Below are positions 54,949 to 64,000 of a DNA stretch of 64,000 bases, piece by piece. The DNA is taken from assembly GCF_021233055.1 (NCBI RefSeq), contig NZ_CP089542.1:124001-188000 (forward strand), given 5' to 3'. Position 1 is the first letter of the stretch; every line of letters begins with the position of its first letter. The notes below the pieces were generated by a model. The model did not search any database. It was not told the origin of the DNA and saw only the letters and a list, made by a program, of their open reading frames with translations. The position numbers and the translations under genes are program-made. The DNA comes from Spirosoma oryzicola. GTDB taxonomy: Bacteria; Bacteroidota; Bacteroidia; Cytophagales; Spirosomataceae.

Positions 54949-55956
54949 ATGGTGAACATCGCACTGTTACTGATTTGTCTGCTGTCGGGAGGGCTTTTGC
55001 GAACGAGTCGGTTGCTGCCTACCGATGCCCACTTGACCTTGAATCAGTTGCTGGTAACGGTGTTCATCCCGGCCCTGACGCTACGGCACATTCCCGATAT
55101 GCACCTCAGCCCGCAGTTTTGGTTACCGGTGCTGGTTCCGTGGTTCGTGTTCCTGATGGGGCTGTTGTTTTTCGGATTGGCTGGGCATTCGCTGCGAGAC
55201 ACTCCACAGGCGCTCGACCGACCGACACTCGGTTCACTTCAACTAACCGGCGGTATCAGCAGTGTATCGTTCGTAGGCTTCCCTCTGTTCGAACTACTCC
55301 ACGGCGAACGGGGGCTGGCGGTTGGCATTGTGATGAGTCAGGCCGGAACGTTCGGTGTGGCGATGACGCTAGGCGTAGCGCTCGCAAGCTGGCATACGGC
55401 ACGACACCATCCGGTGGGGCAATATTCTTCAGGACAACCTCCGTTGGGGCACCATCCGGTGGGGCACCATCCGGTGGGGCAACCATCCGTTCGGAAAATG
55501 TTGGGCAATATGCTTCGGTTTCCGCCCTTCCCGGTGTTTCTGCTGGCGCTGGCGGCTAATTTGGCTGGCTATCAGCACTCGGCGCTGGTCCGTGATCTGC
55601 TCGACAAAATCAGTGCCCCGTTTACGGTGCTGGCCTTGATATCGGTGGGCATGCAGTTACAGTGGCGCGTACGGCCCGAGGAGCGTTCTCATTTGCTGTT
55701 GGGCTTGTCGTACAAACTATTGCTGGCTCCGCTGCTGGTTTTTTTGCTATGCCGGTTCTGGCTGGGTCGGCAGGATTACGTGGCTGATTTGTGCGTGATT
55801 GGCTCAGCGATTGGCCCGATGAACACGGCAGCCATTCTGGCGAGTCGGTATGGGCTCAATGCCCCGTTGGCGTCGCAGATGGTGGGCATCGGTATTCCGC
55901 TTTCGTTTCCCGTTCTCTTTCTGATTTATTACCTGATGGAACGCGGATTTTTGTGA
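54949..55956 (+). CDS. AEC-family transporter (auxin efflux carrier fold)
   Basis: I start at ATG 54949 (335 residues, MVNIALLLICLLSGGLLRTS); the frame extends to 54916 but lacks a good start. About ten helices in two halves are visible. The first half has NQLLVTVFIPALTLRHIPDM and GGISSVSFVGFPLFELLHGE. The second has DKISAPFTVLALISVGMQL and CVIGSAIGPMNTAAILASRY. AEC members carry malate, malonate and other carboxylates. The central cytoplasmic loop holds a His/Pro/Gly repeat (HHPVG three times, residues about 153-177) that is unusual for the family. It follows the receptor gene by 70 bp and precedes a dicarboxylate symporter, so carboxylate transport is the best guess. Confidence 0.85.
   Translation: MVNIALLLICLLSGGLLRTSRLLPTDAHLTLNQLLVTVFIPALTLRHIPDMHLSPQFWLPVLVPWFVFLMGLLFFGLAGHSLRDTPQALDRPTLGSLQLTGGISSVSFVGFPLFELLHGERGLAVGIVMSQAGTFGVAMTLGVALASWHTARHHPVGQYSSGQPPLGHHPVGHHPVGQPSVRKMLGNMLRFPPFPVFLLALAANLAGYQHSALVRDLLDKISAPFTVLALISVGMQLQWRVRPEERSHLLLGLSYKLLLAPLLVFLLCRFWLGRQDYVADLCVIGSAIGPMNTAAILASRYGLNAPLASQMVGIGIPLSFPVLFLIYYLMERGFL
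55405..55479 (+). repeat. 15-bp in-frame repeat encoding HHPVG
   Basis: The 15-bp unit CACCATCCGGTGGGG occurs exactly at 55405-55419, 55450-55464 and 55465-55479, with a related copy (CCTCCGTTGGGG) just before the second. It encodes HHPVG and variants in the cytoplasmic loop of the AEC carrier. Confidence 0.9.
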
Positions 55957-55987
55957 TCTGATAATACCCGTTTGACTAGTCAATGAT

Positions 55988-56023
55988 GTAGTGGTGTCGG
56001 GTTTGAGAACCCGACACCACTAC
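55988..56023. repeat. 16-bp perfect hairpin, dispersed-repeat candidate
   Basis: Arms 55988-56003 and 56008-56023 (GTAGTGGTGTCGGGTT and its complement) with loop TGAG. The strong GC stem and lack of a T-run make it look like a REP-type palindrome rather than a terminator. It lies between the AEC and DctA genes, 32 bp after the AEC stop. Confidence 0.88.
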
Positions 56024-56129
56024 GACTCCGCCACTTCTTACTAATTTCAATTTTGTACAAGAGGAATGTCAATCCTATAAATCATAAAAATCCGAGTTCA
56101 GACTTCTTTGTAACAACCTGCTGAATTAT

Positions 56130-57389
56130 ATGAAAAAGCTATTGAGTAACCTGACGTTCTGGGTCCTTACAGCCATCATTTCGGGTGCCCTGCTGGGCCA
56201 TTTTGCCCCCGCTACCGCCGTCCAGATGGAGTTTCTGGGCAAGTGGTTTATTAGTGTCGTTAAGCTGTTTATCAATCCGATTATTTTTCTGACCATCACG
56301 CTGGGGATCAGCAGCATGGGTGATCTGAAAAAAGTAGGACGCGTGGGTGGTAAAGCTCTGCTTTATTTTGAAATCGTAACGACGCTGGCCCTGCTCATCG
56401 GCATCGGCGTTGCGAACCTGATCCGACCGGGGGATGGGGTAGCCACAGGCAATCTGAATGGCGCGGCAGTCAGTCAATATTCTGAGCGAGCCGAGTCGTT
56501 TTCGTGGCTAAAATTTCTGGCCGATAACCTGACACTTCAAGTGTTACTGGTGTCGATTGTAGCCGGTATCGTGCTAAGTCGCTATTCGGGCCGCGAACGA
56601 ATCCTGAACGGGCTGTCCGTTGCGTCGAAATGGGTGTTCAAAGGTTTGCATCTGGTGATGCGGTTCGCTCCGATTGGCGCGTTTGGCGGGATGGCCTACA
56701 CCATCGGCAAGTACGGCATCGGCACGCTGCTGCCGCTTGCCAAACTGATGACGACTGTTTATGCGACTATGTTTCTGTTCGTGTTCGTCGTGCTCAACGC
56801 CATTCTGCGCTACTACCAGATCAGCCTGTGGTCGTTTCTAAAATACATCCGGCAGGAGCTGTTAATTGTTCTGGGAACGTCGTCGTCGGAGGCTGCACTG
56901 CCCGCCCTGATGGAAAAACTCGAACGCATGGGCTGTGCCAAACCAGTGGTGGGGCTGGTCGTTCCGGCGGGCTACTCGTTCAACCTCGACGGCACAACGA
57001 TTTACCTGTCGCTGGCAACGCTCTTTCTGGCGCAGGTCTTCGGCGTCGAGCTGACCGGCTCGCAGATTCTGACCATTATCGGAATTCTAATGGTCACTTC
57101 GAAGGGAGCTGCGGGCGTTACCGGTAGCGGGTTTGTGGTGTTGGCGAGTACGCTGACCGCCATCCGGGTGATTCCGGTGGAAGGGCTGGCGCTCCTGCTG
57201 GGCGTCGACCGGTTTATGTCGGAAGCGCGGAGTATCACCAACTTTATCGGTAATGCCGTCGCCACGATTTTCCTCGCGAACAATGAGAAAGCCTTCGACC
57301 GGAACATGATGCGGCAGGCCTTCGACGAAAGTACCCCTCCCCCCACCGTACCCGATCTGCCTACACCGGAGCCCGCACTCAGCCGGTAA
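56130..57389 (+). CDS. Dicarboxylate/amino acid:cation symporter (DctA/GltP family)
   Basis: A 419-residue inner membrane symporter. Eight helices plus two re-entrant hairpins are expected. Diagnostic motifs are KLFINPIIFLTITLGISSM, LIVLGTSSSEAALPALMEKL (hairpin 1 serine-rich loop), VVPAGYSFNLDGTTIYLSLA (N-x-D-G-T), TSKGAAGVTGSGFVVLASTL (hairpin 2) and DRFMSEARSITNFIGNAVAT (substrate and cation site). The N-L-D-G-T and D-R-F-M-S-E-A-R sequences favour C4-dicarboxylates such as malate, fumarate and succinate over glutamate, but specificity is inferred. It starts 173 bp after the AEC gene and 52 bp before pckA. Confidence 0.93.
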   Translation: MKKLLSNLTFWVLTAIISGALLGHFAPATAVQMEFLGKWFISVVKLFINPIIFLTITLGISSMGDLKKVGRVGGKALLYFEIVTTLALLIGIGVANLIRPGDGVATGNLNGAAVSQYSERAESFSWLKFLADNLTLQVLLVSIVAGIVLSRYSGRERILNGLSVASKWVFKGLHLVMRFAPIGAFGGMAYTIGKYGIGTLLPLAKLMTTVYATMFLFVFVVLNAILRYYQISLWSFLKYIRQELLIVLGTSSSEAALPALMEKLERMGCAKPVVGLVVPAGYSFNLDGTTIYLSLATLFLAQVFGVELTGSQILTIIGILMVTSKGAAGVTGSGFVVLASTLTAIRVIPVEGLALLLGVDRFMSEARSITNFIGNAVATIFLANNEKAFDRNMMRQAFDESTPPPTVPDLPTPEPALSR

Positions 57390-57441
57390 TTCATTGCTTT
57401 TTCTTGGTCATTAAATCGCTAATCAACAACCTGTTTGCTGT

Positions 57442-59046
57442 ATGAATATCAACCTATTTTCAACACTTTCTGACGTAGATACGAACGTATTGCAATCGCT
57501 GGGCTTACCCGACACAACGACGGTAGCGCTGAATCTGACGGTGTCTCAATTAACCGAATTAGCCCTGAAACGTGGCGAGGGAGTGCTCACCGAAGCGGAG
57601 GTGCTCATGTGCGACACGGGTACGTTTACAGGTCGTTCGCCTAAAGACAAGTTTATCGTTCGCGATGCACTTACCGAAAAAGCAATTTGGTGGGGAGCCA
57701 TCAACCAACCTATCGAGGTTGAGCAGTTTAACCAATTGCACCAGCGGATGCTGGCGTCACTGGCCGACCAATCGGTATTCGTGCGTTACGTCAAGGCCGG
57801 AGCCGACCCACGCTACACCATCAACATCGCCATAGTAAATGAGCTGGCCTGGCATAATCTCTTCTGTCACAACCTGTTCATTGAAACGTCAGCCGATGAA
57901 CGAGCTAACTTCACTCCGGACTGGACGATTTTGAATCTCCCCAGTTTCCAGGCCGATTCAACGATCGATGGCACTCGACAGGGGAATTTTACCATTATCA
58001 ACTTCAGCAAACGGGTCATCCTGATTGGTGGTACGGGCTACGCGGGAGAAATGAAAAAAGGTATTTTCTCGGTACTCAACTTTACGTTACCCCGGCAGGG
58101 TGTCCTGTCGATGCATTGCTCGGCCAACGTTGGTAAAGCAGGTGACACAGCCTTATTTTTCGGGTTGTCTGGCACCGGCAAAACGACCTTATCAACTGAT
58201 CCGGACCGGCAACTCATTGGGGACGACGAACACGGCTGGAGCGATCAAGTTTTCAATTTCGAAGGAGGCTGTTACGCCAAAGTGATCAATCTGAGCGCCG
58301 AACACGAACCGGAAATTTACGGTGCAATCCGACCGGGGGCTGTTCTGGAAAATACGCGATTTTCGCCCGATACCCGGATTGTCGATTTCGCTGATCAATC
58401 CGTCACGGAAAATACCCGGACCGCTTATCCGCTTGATTACATTGCCAACCGGGCTAATCCGTCCGTAGGGCCCGCTCCCCGCAACCTGTTCTTTCTAACG
58501 GCGGATGCATTTGGCGTGCTGCCACCCATTGCTCGGCTGACGGTTAAGCAAGCAATGTATTACTTTTTATCAGGTTATACAGCAAAATTAGCAGGCACCG
58601 AAGTCGGAATTAAAGAGCCTGTCCCTACTTTTTCAGCTTGTTTTGGTGCGGCTTTCTTACCCCTCCACCCATTCGCCTATGCCGATCTGCTGGGCCATCA
58701 CCTGGAGGATGCAGAGGTTCCGGTCTGGCTAATTAACACGGGCTGGACGGGTGGCTCGTTCGGTACGGGACAACGGATCAAATTGGCGTATACCCGCGCC
58801 GTCATCCGGGCGGCACTAACGGGCGCTCTGGATACAGTGGACTACCAAATCCTGCAACCATTTGGTCTACAAATCCCGATGACCTGCCCCGGAATTCCCA
58901 CTGAACTGCTCGATCCTCGCCAAACCTGGGCGCGCCCGATCGACTACGATGCAACTGCCAGCCGTTTGGAGCGGGCATTCCGGCAAAACTACGAGACGTA
59001 TGAAAATCCGGCTGGAGGTAGTACGTCGGAGTCGCTGTTTAGTTAA
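57442..59046 (+). CDS. pckA: Phosphoenolpyruvate carboxykinase (ATP)
   Basis: A 534-residue enzyme, the usual length for ATP-dependent PEPCK. It converts oxaloacetate and ATP to PEP, CO2 and ADP, the first committed step of gluconeogenesis from TCA intermediates. Motifs are DTGTFTGRSPKDKFIVRDAL near the N-terminus, FFGLSGTGKTTLSTDPDRQL (P-loop, about residues 236-255), IGDDEHGWSDQVFNFEGGCY (kinase-1a and metal site), LENTRFSPDTRIVDF and IKLAYTRAVIRAALTGAL. The ending AFRQNYETYENP is usual. It follows the dicarboxylate symporter by 52 bp, a functional pairing. Confidence 0.97.
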   Translation: MNINLFSTLSDVDTNVLQSLGLPDTTTVALNLTVSQLTELALKRGEGVLTEAEVLMCDTGTFTGRSPKDKFIVRDALTEKAIWWGAINQPIEVEQFNQLHQRMLASLADQSVFVRYVKAGADPRYTINIAIVNELAWHNLFCHNLFIETSADERANFTPDWTILNLPSFQADSTIDGTRQGNFTIINFSKRVILIGGTGYAGEMKKGIFSVLNFTLPRQGVLSMHCSANVGKAGDTALFFGLSGTGKTTLSTDPDRQLIGDDEHGWSDQVFNFEGGCYAKVINLSAEHEPEIYGAIRPGAVLENTRFSPDTRIVDFADQSVTENTRTAYPLDYIANRANPSVGPAPRNLFFLTADAFGVLPPIARLTVKQAMYYFLSGYTAKLAGTEVGIKEPVPTFSACFGAAFLPLHPFAYADLLGHHLEDAEVPVWLINTGWTGGSFGTGQRIKLAYTRAVIRAALTGALDTVDYQILQPFGLQIPMTCPGIPTELLDPRQTWARPIDYDATASRLERAFRQNYETYENPAGGSTSESLFS

Positions 59047-59181
59047 ACTGACAACGAGCTTTAATTGATGTTAAGTATCTCGTTAATAGCGAATTGTGAA
59101 ATATTTTGTCATGGCGTCGGGCTGGGTGGCCGGAGCCATGACAAAAAAACAGCCGTTAAAACACTCATCATTCACCAACTC

Positions 59182-60171
59182 ATGAACGCTTACTCAGAGG
59201 ATGTTGTCGCCGTGCCGGTTGGTACGACGCTGGATCGGTTTATCAAACGACAGCAGCAGGCTTCTCCGGCAGCCACGGGTGAACTCTCGCAACTACTGCG
59301 CGACATCGCATTGGCGGCCAAGATCGTCCAGCGGGAAATTAGCCGGGCTGGACTTCTGGCCGTAACGGGCAGTTTTGGCACTGAAAATCAGCATGGTGAA
59401 GCGCAGCAAAAACTGGATGTTATTGCACACATCCGGTTTTTGCGGGCCTTACGAAATGGTGGAGAAGTGGCCGCTGTGGTCTCGGAAGAGGAGGATCAGG
59501 TAATACACACGGGAAATCCGGGCGGTAAATACGTTGTGGCTATCGACCCACTCGACGGCTCTTCCAACATCGACGTGAATGTATCCATTGGAACCATCTT
59601 TTCCATCTACCGACGCCAATCGCAGCCCGGTACGCCCGCCGTTGAAGCCGATTTTTTACAGGGTGGCCTCCGGCAGGTTGCAGCGGGTTATGTGCTGTAT
59701 GGTACATCTACCCTACTGGTTTATACCACGGGTCAGGGCGTGAATGGGTTTACCTACGATAGCTCGCTGGGCGAATTTTTTCTGTCGCATCCAACCCTGA
59801 CAACGCCGGTCGATGGTCGGATTTATTCGTGTAACGAAGGCAACATAGTAGACTATCCTTTGGCTATTCAGCAGTTCATCACAGCCTGTCAGCAAGCTCG
59901 CTTTACAGCCCGTTACATTGGAGCACTCATCGCCGATGTCCATCGTAATCTGCTCAAAGGCGGCATTTACTTATATCCGGCTACCCAGGCAGCTCCCGCC
60001 GGTAAATTACGATTGCTCTATGAGGGCTTTCCTATGGCGTTTCTGATCGAGCAAGCTGGAGGGAGCGCCACTGACGGTCAGCAACGCCTGCTGACCAAGC
60101 CAATCAGTACACTACACCAGCGTACGCCGTTAATTATTGGCTCAACTCAACTGGTCAATTTGGTAACTTAG
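59182..60171 (+). CDS. fbp: Class 1 fructose-1,6-bisphosphatase
   Basis: I start at ATG 59182 (329 residues, [20 protein letters not shown]), which matches the family; the open frame upstream to 59065 looks non-coding. The enzyme removes phosphate 1 from fructose-1,6-bisphosphate in the cytosol. Metal-binding motifs are [10 protein letters not shown] and [20 protein letters not shown] (with FSIYR), and [18 protein letters not shown] follows. The sugar-phosphate end has GLTxx-like [20 protein letters not shown] and [20 protein letters not shown]. It follows pckA by 135 bp, so the two gluconeogenic bypass enzymes are adjacent. Confidence 0.96.
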   Translation: MNAYSEDVVAVPVGTTLDRFIKRQQQASPAATGELSQLLRDIALAAKIVQREISRAGLLAVTGSFGTENQHGEAQQKLDVIAHIRFLRALRNGGEVAAVVSEEEDQVIHTGNPGGKYVVAIDPLDGSSNIDVNVSIGTIFSIYRRQSQPGTPAVEADFLQGGLRQVAAGYVLYGTSTLLVYTTGQGVNGFTYDSSLGEFFLSHPTLTTPVDGRIYSCNEGNIVDYPLAIQQFITACQQARFTARYIGALIADVHRNLLKGGIYLYPATQAAPAGKLRLLYEGFPMAFLIEQAGGSATDGQQRLLTKPISTLHQRTPLIIGSTQLVNLVT

Positions 60172-60211
60172 CAAAATAAGTTACTCCTCTAGCGCTGATA
60201 ATCAGTACGCT

Positions 60212-60260
60212 AAATACGACTGCCCGACACTATTCGCATTGATGCCGGGCAGTCGTATTT
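60212..60260. terminator. Terminator between convergent fbp and katG
   Basis: A 15-bp perfect stem, AAATACGACTGCCCG (60212-60226) with its complement (60246-60260), 19-nt loop, followed by TTTTATTTTT-like sequence on the plus side. It lies 41 bp after the fbp stop and 20 bp before the katG stop, so it may serve both genes, better on the plus strand. Confidence 0.9.
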
Positions 60261-60279
60261 TATTTTTAACGAGAGCGTT

Positions 60280-62577
60280 TTATTCGTCTTTGACGTCGTA
60301 TCGATCAAGCATCATCACCTTGTTCCAGGCGGCTACGAAATCGTGAACGAAGCGCTGCTGCGCATCATCCGCAGCGTACACTTCAGCAATATTACGTAGC
60401 TGAGCGTTGGAACCAAAGATCAGATCACAACGGGTCGCGGTGTATTTAGTAGCACCACTCGCACGATCCCGAACATCGAAAAACATCTCCCGCTGATCCT
60501 GAGGAACCCACTCGTAATCCATATTAGTCAGCACCTGGAAGAAGTCATTGGTTAACTGACCCGGACGCTCTGTAAATACCCCATGCTTCGAGTAATCGTA
60601 ATTTTGCTCCAGGACGCGCAGGCCCCCAACGAGTACCGTCCACTCAGGAGCGCTCAGCGTCAGCAGTTGAGCCCGGTCGAGGAAGATTCGTTCGGGAGGT
60701 ACCCGATAACCTACTTTATCGTTGTGATAGTTTTTGAACCCATCGGATACCGGTTTGAGCCAGTTAAAGCTTTCTACATCGGTCAGTTCCAGCGTGGTAT
60801 CGACGCGGCCCGGCGTGAACGGAACGGTAACCGATACGCCCGCATCGCGAGCCGCCTTTTCGACAGCAACACAACCACCCAGCACGATCAGATCGGCCAG
60901 CGATACCTGCTTGTTGCCCACCTGCTGGCTGTTGAACTCGCTCTGAATGTTCCGAAGCGTTTGGAGCACTTGATTTAGCTCTTCTGGCCGATTAAGTTCC
61001 CAATTGTTCTGCGGTTCCAGACTGATCCGGGCCCCGTTGGCTCCCCCCCGCTTGTCCGAATGGCGATACACCGAAGCCGCCGACCAGGCTGCCGATACCA
61101 TCGCCGACACGGTAAGGCCACTGTCCAGTAGGCGTTGTTTCAGTTGGTCAACGTCGCTTTCATCAATCAGGTCATAATCCCGGGTGGGACGTGGGTCTTG
61201 CCAGATCATGTCATCAGCCGGCACTTCGGGACCCAGATATCGTTCTTTCGGCCCCATGTCGCGGTGCGTCAGCTTGTACCAGGCACGCGAGAACGCATCC
61301 GTGAAGTAGTCGAAGTCGTTCAGAAACTTCTCACAGATCTTCCGGTATTCCGGATCTACTTTAAGCGCGATATCCGATGTCATCATCATCAGATTATTCA
61401 TCTGACCGGCGATGTGGGCATCCGGTGTTTTGGGCGCATTGGGGTCAATGGGTGTCCACTGGGTCGCCCCGGCTGGGCTCTCGACTTTTTTCCACTCAAA
61501 GCCAAACAGGTTTTCTAGGTACGAATTGTCCCATTGGGTGGGATTCTGCGTCCACGACCCTTCGATGCCGTTGGTCATGGTATTGGCCCCGTTGCCGGAT
61601 CCTACCGGGTTGTGCCAGCCGAAGCCCTGCGCGTGGATAGGTGCGGCTTCCGGAGCGGCACCAATTTTGTCCGGTGCCACCATACCGTGGCTCTTGCCAA
61701 ATGCATGTCCACCAGCAATCAGCGCCACCGTTTCTTCGTCGCCCATTGCCATCCGGGCGAACGATTCGCGGATTTCGCGGGCCGAATCGTGCGGATCACC
61801 ATTGTTAGCCGGCCCTTCCGGATTTACGTAAATTAACGCTTGGTGAGTAGCCGCCAACGGATTCTCGAGATCGAAGTAAGCATCTTTTGGGTTACCGTGC
61901 CAGCGGAGATTGTTGTTCACCATCTCGTCAGGATGCCCTTTGTGCTGAGTCGACGCAGGTACCTGATCGACGGGTTTACCACCCCAGAATTCAGGTCCCC
62001 AATACGTGCTCCGATCAGGCTCCCAGGCGTCCCGACGGCCACCACCATAACCGAAAGTTGGAAAATTCATGATCTCCAGTGCGCAGTTACCGGCCAGCAC
62101 GATCAGGTCTGCCCACGACAAAGCCGCTCCGTATTTTTTCTTGATAGGCCACAGCAACCGGCGCGATTTGTCGGTATTGCCGTTGTCCCACCACGAGTTG
62201 ATCGGCGCAAACCGCTGCATAGCCTGCCCAGCCCCTCCTCGCCCATCAGCAATTCGGTATGTACCCGCCGAGTGCCACGCCATTCGAATCATCTGCGGAC
62301 CGTAGTTGGCATAATCCGCTGGCCACCAGTCTTTAGAGTCAACAAGCAACTCTTTAACATCCTGCTTTAGCTGCTGAAAATCAATTTTGTTGAATAATTC
62401 CTTGTAGTTCTCGTCGCTCAGAGGATTGGACACCGGCTGTTCCTGGTGTAGCAATTCTACCTGTAACCGGTTTGGCCACCAGTCGTCATTCTGCGGAGCA
62501 GTGCCAATTGCACCACCAATACGCGTTCCCCTGAATGGGCATTGGTCGAGGCCCTCTGGATTGTTAATGGATTTCAT
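60280..62577 (-). CDS. katG: Catalase-peroxidase (KatG, HPI)
   Basis: I start at the ATG with complement 62575-62577 (765 residues, [20 protein letters not shown]); a further 39 upstream codons are unlikely. Motifs are [20 protein letters not shown] (distal Arg, Trp, His; about residues 98-117) and [14 protein letters not shown] (Tyr of the Met-Tyr-Trp adduct). [20 protein letters not shown], with FGKSHG, contains the adduct Met and the proximal His. The C-terminal half ([20 protein letters not shown]) is the usual duplicated, haem-free domain. It degrades hydrogen peroxide by catalase and peroxidase routes in the cytosol. No OxyR or Fur gene is adjacent. Confidence 0.97.
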   Translation of the reverse strand: MKSINNPEGLDQCPFRGTRIGGAIGTAPQNDDWWPNRLQVELLHQEQPVSNPLSDENYKELFNKIDFQQLKQDVKELLVDSKDWWPADYANYGPQMIRMAWHSAGTYRIADGRGGAGQAMQRFAPINSWWDNGNTDKSRRLLWPIKKKYGAALSWADLIVLAGNCALEIMNFPTFGYGGGRRDAWEPDRSTYWGPEFWGGKPVDQVPASTQHKGHPDEMVNNNLRWHGNPKDAYFDLENPLAATHQALIYVNPEGPANNGDPHDSAREIRESFARMAMGDEETVALIAGGHAFGKSHGMVAPDKIGAAPEAAPIHAQGFGWHNPVGSGNGANTMTNGIEGSWTQNPTQWDNSYLENLFGFEWKKVESPAGATQWTPIDPNAPKTPDAHIAGQMNNLMMMTSDIALKVDPEYRKICEKFLNDFDYFTDAFSRAWYKLTHRDMGPKERYLGPEVPADDMIWQDPRPTRDYDLIDESDVDQLKQRLLDSGLTVSAMVSAAWSAASVYRHSDKRGGANGARISLEPQNNWELNRPEELNQVLQTLRNIQSEFNSQQVGNKQVSLADLIVLGGCVAVEKAARDAGVSVTVPFTPGRVDTTLELTDVESFNWLKPVSDGFKNYHNDKVGYRVPPERIFLDRAQLLTLSAPEWTVLVGGLRVLEQNYDYSKHGVFTERPGQLTNDFFQVLTNMDYEWVPQDQREMFFDVRDRASGATKYTATRCDLIFGSNAQLRNIAEVYAADDAQQRFVHDFVAAWNKVMMLDRYDVKDE

Positions 62578-62697
62578 CGTGAGTGAATTAGGTATAAAAT
62601 TAAAACGGTATATGTTCCTGAATGGGTTGGCGTGAAGCACGAAGGTGAAGCATGCTTTGGATAGCACAAACGAGCGAAAACAGTAGAGAATCAACGC

Positions 62698-62877
62698 CTA
62701 AGAAAAAAGCGTCTTCAATCTGTGTGTATGCGGAACGACCAGACTTGTTTGTCCGATCCGTAGCTGGTAATGTTGAGTAGGATCAACTGAATGGGGAGAC
62801 TGATCGACGCCGAAGCCAGGGCAAACACTACTTCTTAACACTTGGCAGGCCAACATAACGGCAATTAACACCTTCAT
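62698..62877 (-). CDS. Possible small secreted peptide
   Basis: A 59-residue frame with a plausible exported N-terminus, MKVLIAVMLACQVLRSSVC, and a short polar tail (QSPHSVDPTQHYQLRIGQTS) with no recognised family. A 9-codon extension upstream is also open. It is 120 bp upstream of katG on the same strand and could be co-transcribed. Coding status rests only on the signal-like start and frame. Confidence 0.35.
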   Translation of the reverse strand: MKVLIAVMLACQVLRSSVCPGFGVDQSPHSVDPTQHYQLRIGQTSLVVPHTHRLKTLFS

Positions 62878-63228
62878 TGTTTTCTGAGTATTTCTCACTA
62901 ACAAGGTGTTTGTATGAATGTTTTTAGGAATTCATACGCTGTCTTAATTTGGAAGTGTTCTTAGCCTACAATTAGCACGTCTACAACGAAGGCTAGTTAA
63001 GATTAAACAAGCCACAACGGCTTCATTGACAATTTAATAATCCTCTTCTCGTTTTGCTGACACGTGCAGTGAATTGCTATTTCGAATTTTGACCTCCGTT
63101 ACTCATCAGCGTTCGAAAAAATGTCCGATACAAACTGAAATCTGCGCAAATATTAGTAGCACATAAAGATAGTCTGTCTCTGGCACACATGATTATTAGG
63201 AAACAAGGTTGCTTCTAAATGTTCAGCC
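62878..63228. other. Intergenic, nothing recognised
   Basis: A 351-bp spacer between the sulfatase and the small frame upstream of katG. It is AT-rich and should contain the katG-side promoter. No regulator dyad was found. Confidence 0.45.
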
Positions 63229-64000
63229 TTACCGAGTTGCGGTCAGCAGCAGCGCCTTCACTTCAGCGACCTGCCCTTTTGGAATTGATGCTGCCCGCAG
63301 CAGAATCCGGTGGTTGCCCACGGGTAATTCGAGTTTACCCAGTGGTAACAAGGCCCAGGTTTTCTCGTAAACCTCCTTGCGCGGAACGCGGTCGGGACTC
63401 GGGATCAGGGGAGGATCGAAGCCTCTGGGCAGGGTTTGTTGCAATGTCTGATTACCGGTTGTCAGGGTCAGAATCGTTCCCCGAGCGGCATCCGGGGCGG
63501 TGTATTGCAGGCTTAATTGGTACGCTCCCGGCCGAGATACCACCACATCCCACCAGATGGAATCAGCCGGTGACTGCCAATTTATGAGCCAATCATTAGC
63601 CCAGCCGTTACCCTGTTTATAGGTTACCTTGCTCGAAAAGTGAGCTTCAGGCGCTTGTAACAACACCCGGTGACTCGCCACCGGCGCAGGGCGGAAAAGA
63701 TTTATTGATGCAGATACATCATCGAACCAGCGGTTGTAGGCAGTTTGCATCGTTTGTACCTGCTGGGGCAGTTTGGCGGACAAATCCGTCGTTTGCGAGG
63801 GGTCACTCAGCATATCGTACAGGTGCGTCTGTCCTTTTTGTCGGACCAAACGGTATTGATCCGTGCGTGCGCCCCCCGGCTCAGCGGGAAGAAGGTTGTT
63901 ATTCACCCCGGCCACATGCGTAAACAACAGACGGTCGGGCAATGTATTCGTTTTTCCTAGCAACAGTCCTTTCAGACTGAGGCCATCGAGGGGATGGGCC
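63229..64000 (-). CDS. Sulfatase C-terminal part, 5' end outside window
   Basis: The minus-strand frame is open to the right edge; the codons at the edge read HPLDGLSLKGLLLGKTNTLP, so the gene starts beyond 64000. PDRLLFTHVAGV, QYRLVRQKGQTHLYDMLSDP and SQTTDLSAKLP, with MQTAYNRWFDDV, is the C-terminal subdomain of arylsulfatase A-type enzymes (L-Y-D-L-x-x-D-P-x-E-x-x-D-L pattern). A further domain of about 150 residues follows, with YKQGNGWANDWLINWQSPAD and GAYQLSLQYTAPDAARGTI; it resembles a carbohydrate-binding-like beta-sandwich often attached to Bacteroidota sulfatases. The catalytic formylglycine motif is outside the window. Confidence 0.85.
   Translation of the reverse strand, partial: AHPLDGLSLKGLLLGKTNTLPDRLLFTHVAGVNNNLLPAEPGGARTDQYRLVRQKGQTHLYDMLSDPSQTTDLSAKLPQQVQTMQTAYNRWFDDVSASINLFRPAPVASHRVLLQAPEAHFSSKVTYKQGNGWANDWLINWQSPADSIWWDVVVSRPGAYQLSLQYTAPDAARGTILTLTTGNQTLQQTLPRGFDPPLIPSPDRVPRKEVYEKTWALLPLGKLELPVGNHRILLRAASIPKGQVAEVKALLLTATR

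Noticed and set aside
54912..55559. Plus-strand frame of 215 codons overlapping the AEC gene
   Set aside because: It is out of frame with the AEC protein, has low-complexity Arg/Gly composition and no recognisable features.
1..64000. tRNA, rRNA, riboswitch or CRISPR elements
   Set aside because: Reading the spacers by eye gave no cloverleaf, rRNA core motif or regular repeat-spacer array; small RNAs could still be missed without computation.

Overview
The window reads as a chromosomal segment of a Bacteroidota bacterium, most likely a Cytophagales member close to Spirosoma. The lineage call is inferred from SusC/SusD-type transporters, an ECF sigma / FecR / STN-TonB receptor triad, a Wzi-type capsule protein, weak Shine-Dalgarno signals and roughly 50% GC. 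No rRNA, tRNA, CRISPR array or intact mobile element was seen.

Layout. (1) 1-3435: end of a TonB-receptor-like outer membrane barrel cut by the window edge, then a small secreted protein with a strong terminator. (2) 3550-6289: a decaying region holding three broken genes (the front half of a PER-like class A beta-lactamase, an OmpA-family protein, an IS630-type transposase) and about 760 bp of anonymous sequence. (3) 6290-7749: secreted subtilisin-like protease with its terminator. (4) 7948-23345, all on the minus strand: an OmpR-type two-component system followed by two complete tripartite RND efflux systems (TolC-RND-adaptor, then TolC-adaptor-CusA/CzcA) and a Wzi-like protein, an apparent nine-gene unit. 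(5) 23645-28809: NhaD-type Na+/H+ antiporter, BCCT osmolyte transporter with a TetR-style palindrome upstream, and an SGNH hydrolase. (6) 29642-36407: orphan response regulator, SusC, SusD and an AmpG-like MFS permease. (7) 36513-38367: a recombination scar where a truncated drug-efflux MFS gene meets, tail to tail, a truncated superfamily 1 helicase gene; both are pseudogenes. (8) 39533-42513: operon of a small DMT transporter, a metallophosphoesterase and ArsB, with a terminator. (9) 42836-49591: secreted and lipoprotein genes, an NTF2-like/Crp pair, a TlpA-like thioredoxin, an atypical short-chain dehydrogenase lacking the catalytic tyrosine, and a remnant of a DNA/RNA non-specific endonuclease. 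(10) 49859-60260: ECF sigma factor, FecR anti-sigma, STN-domain TonB receptor, AEC transporter, DctA-type symporter, PEP carboxykinase and fructose-1,6-bisphosphatase, all on the plus strand. (11) 60280-64000, minus strand: catalase-peroxidase KatG, a tiny possible secreted peptide, and the C-terminal part of a sulfatase cut by the window edge.

How the genes work together. The efflux block looks like an inducible envelope-stress or metal/drug export unit controlled by its own sensor. The 49859-60171 block can be read as an organic-acid route: surface-signalled outer membrane uptake, two inner membrane carboxylate-type carriers, then oxaloacetate to PEP and on through FBPase. This is inference from gene order and families. 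NhaD and BCCT suggest salt and osmotic adaptation. No clearly new defence or mobile system was found. The most notable features are the fossil gene region, the two-pump operon with a 19-bp intergenic hairpin, the receptor-to-gluconeogenesis gene order, and several long perfect hairpins.
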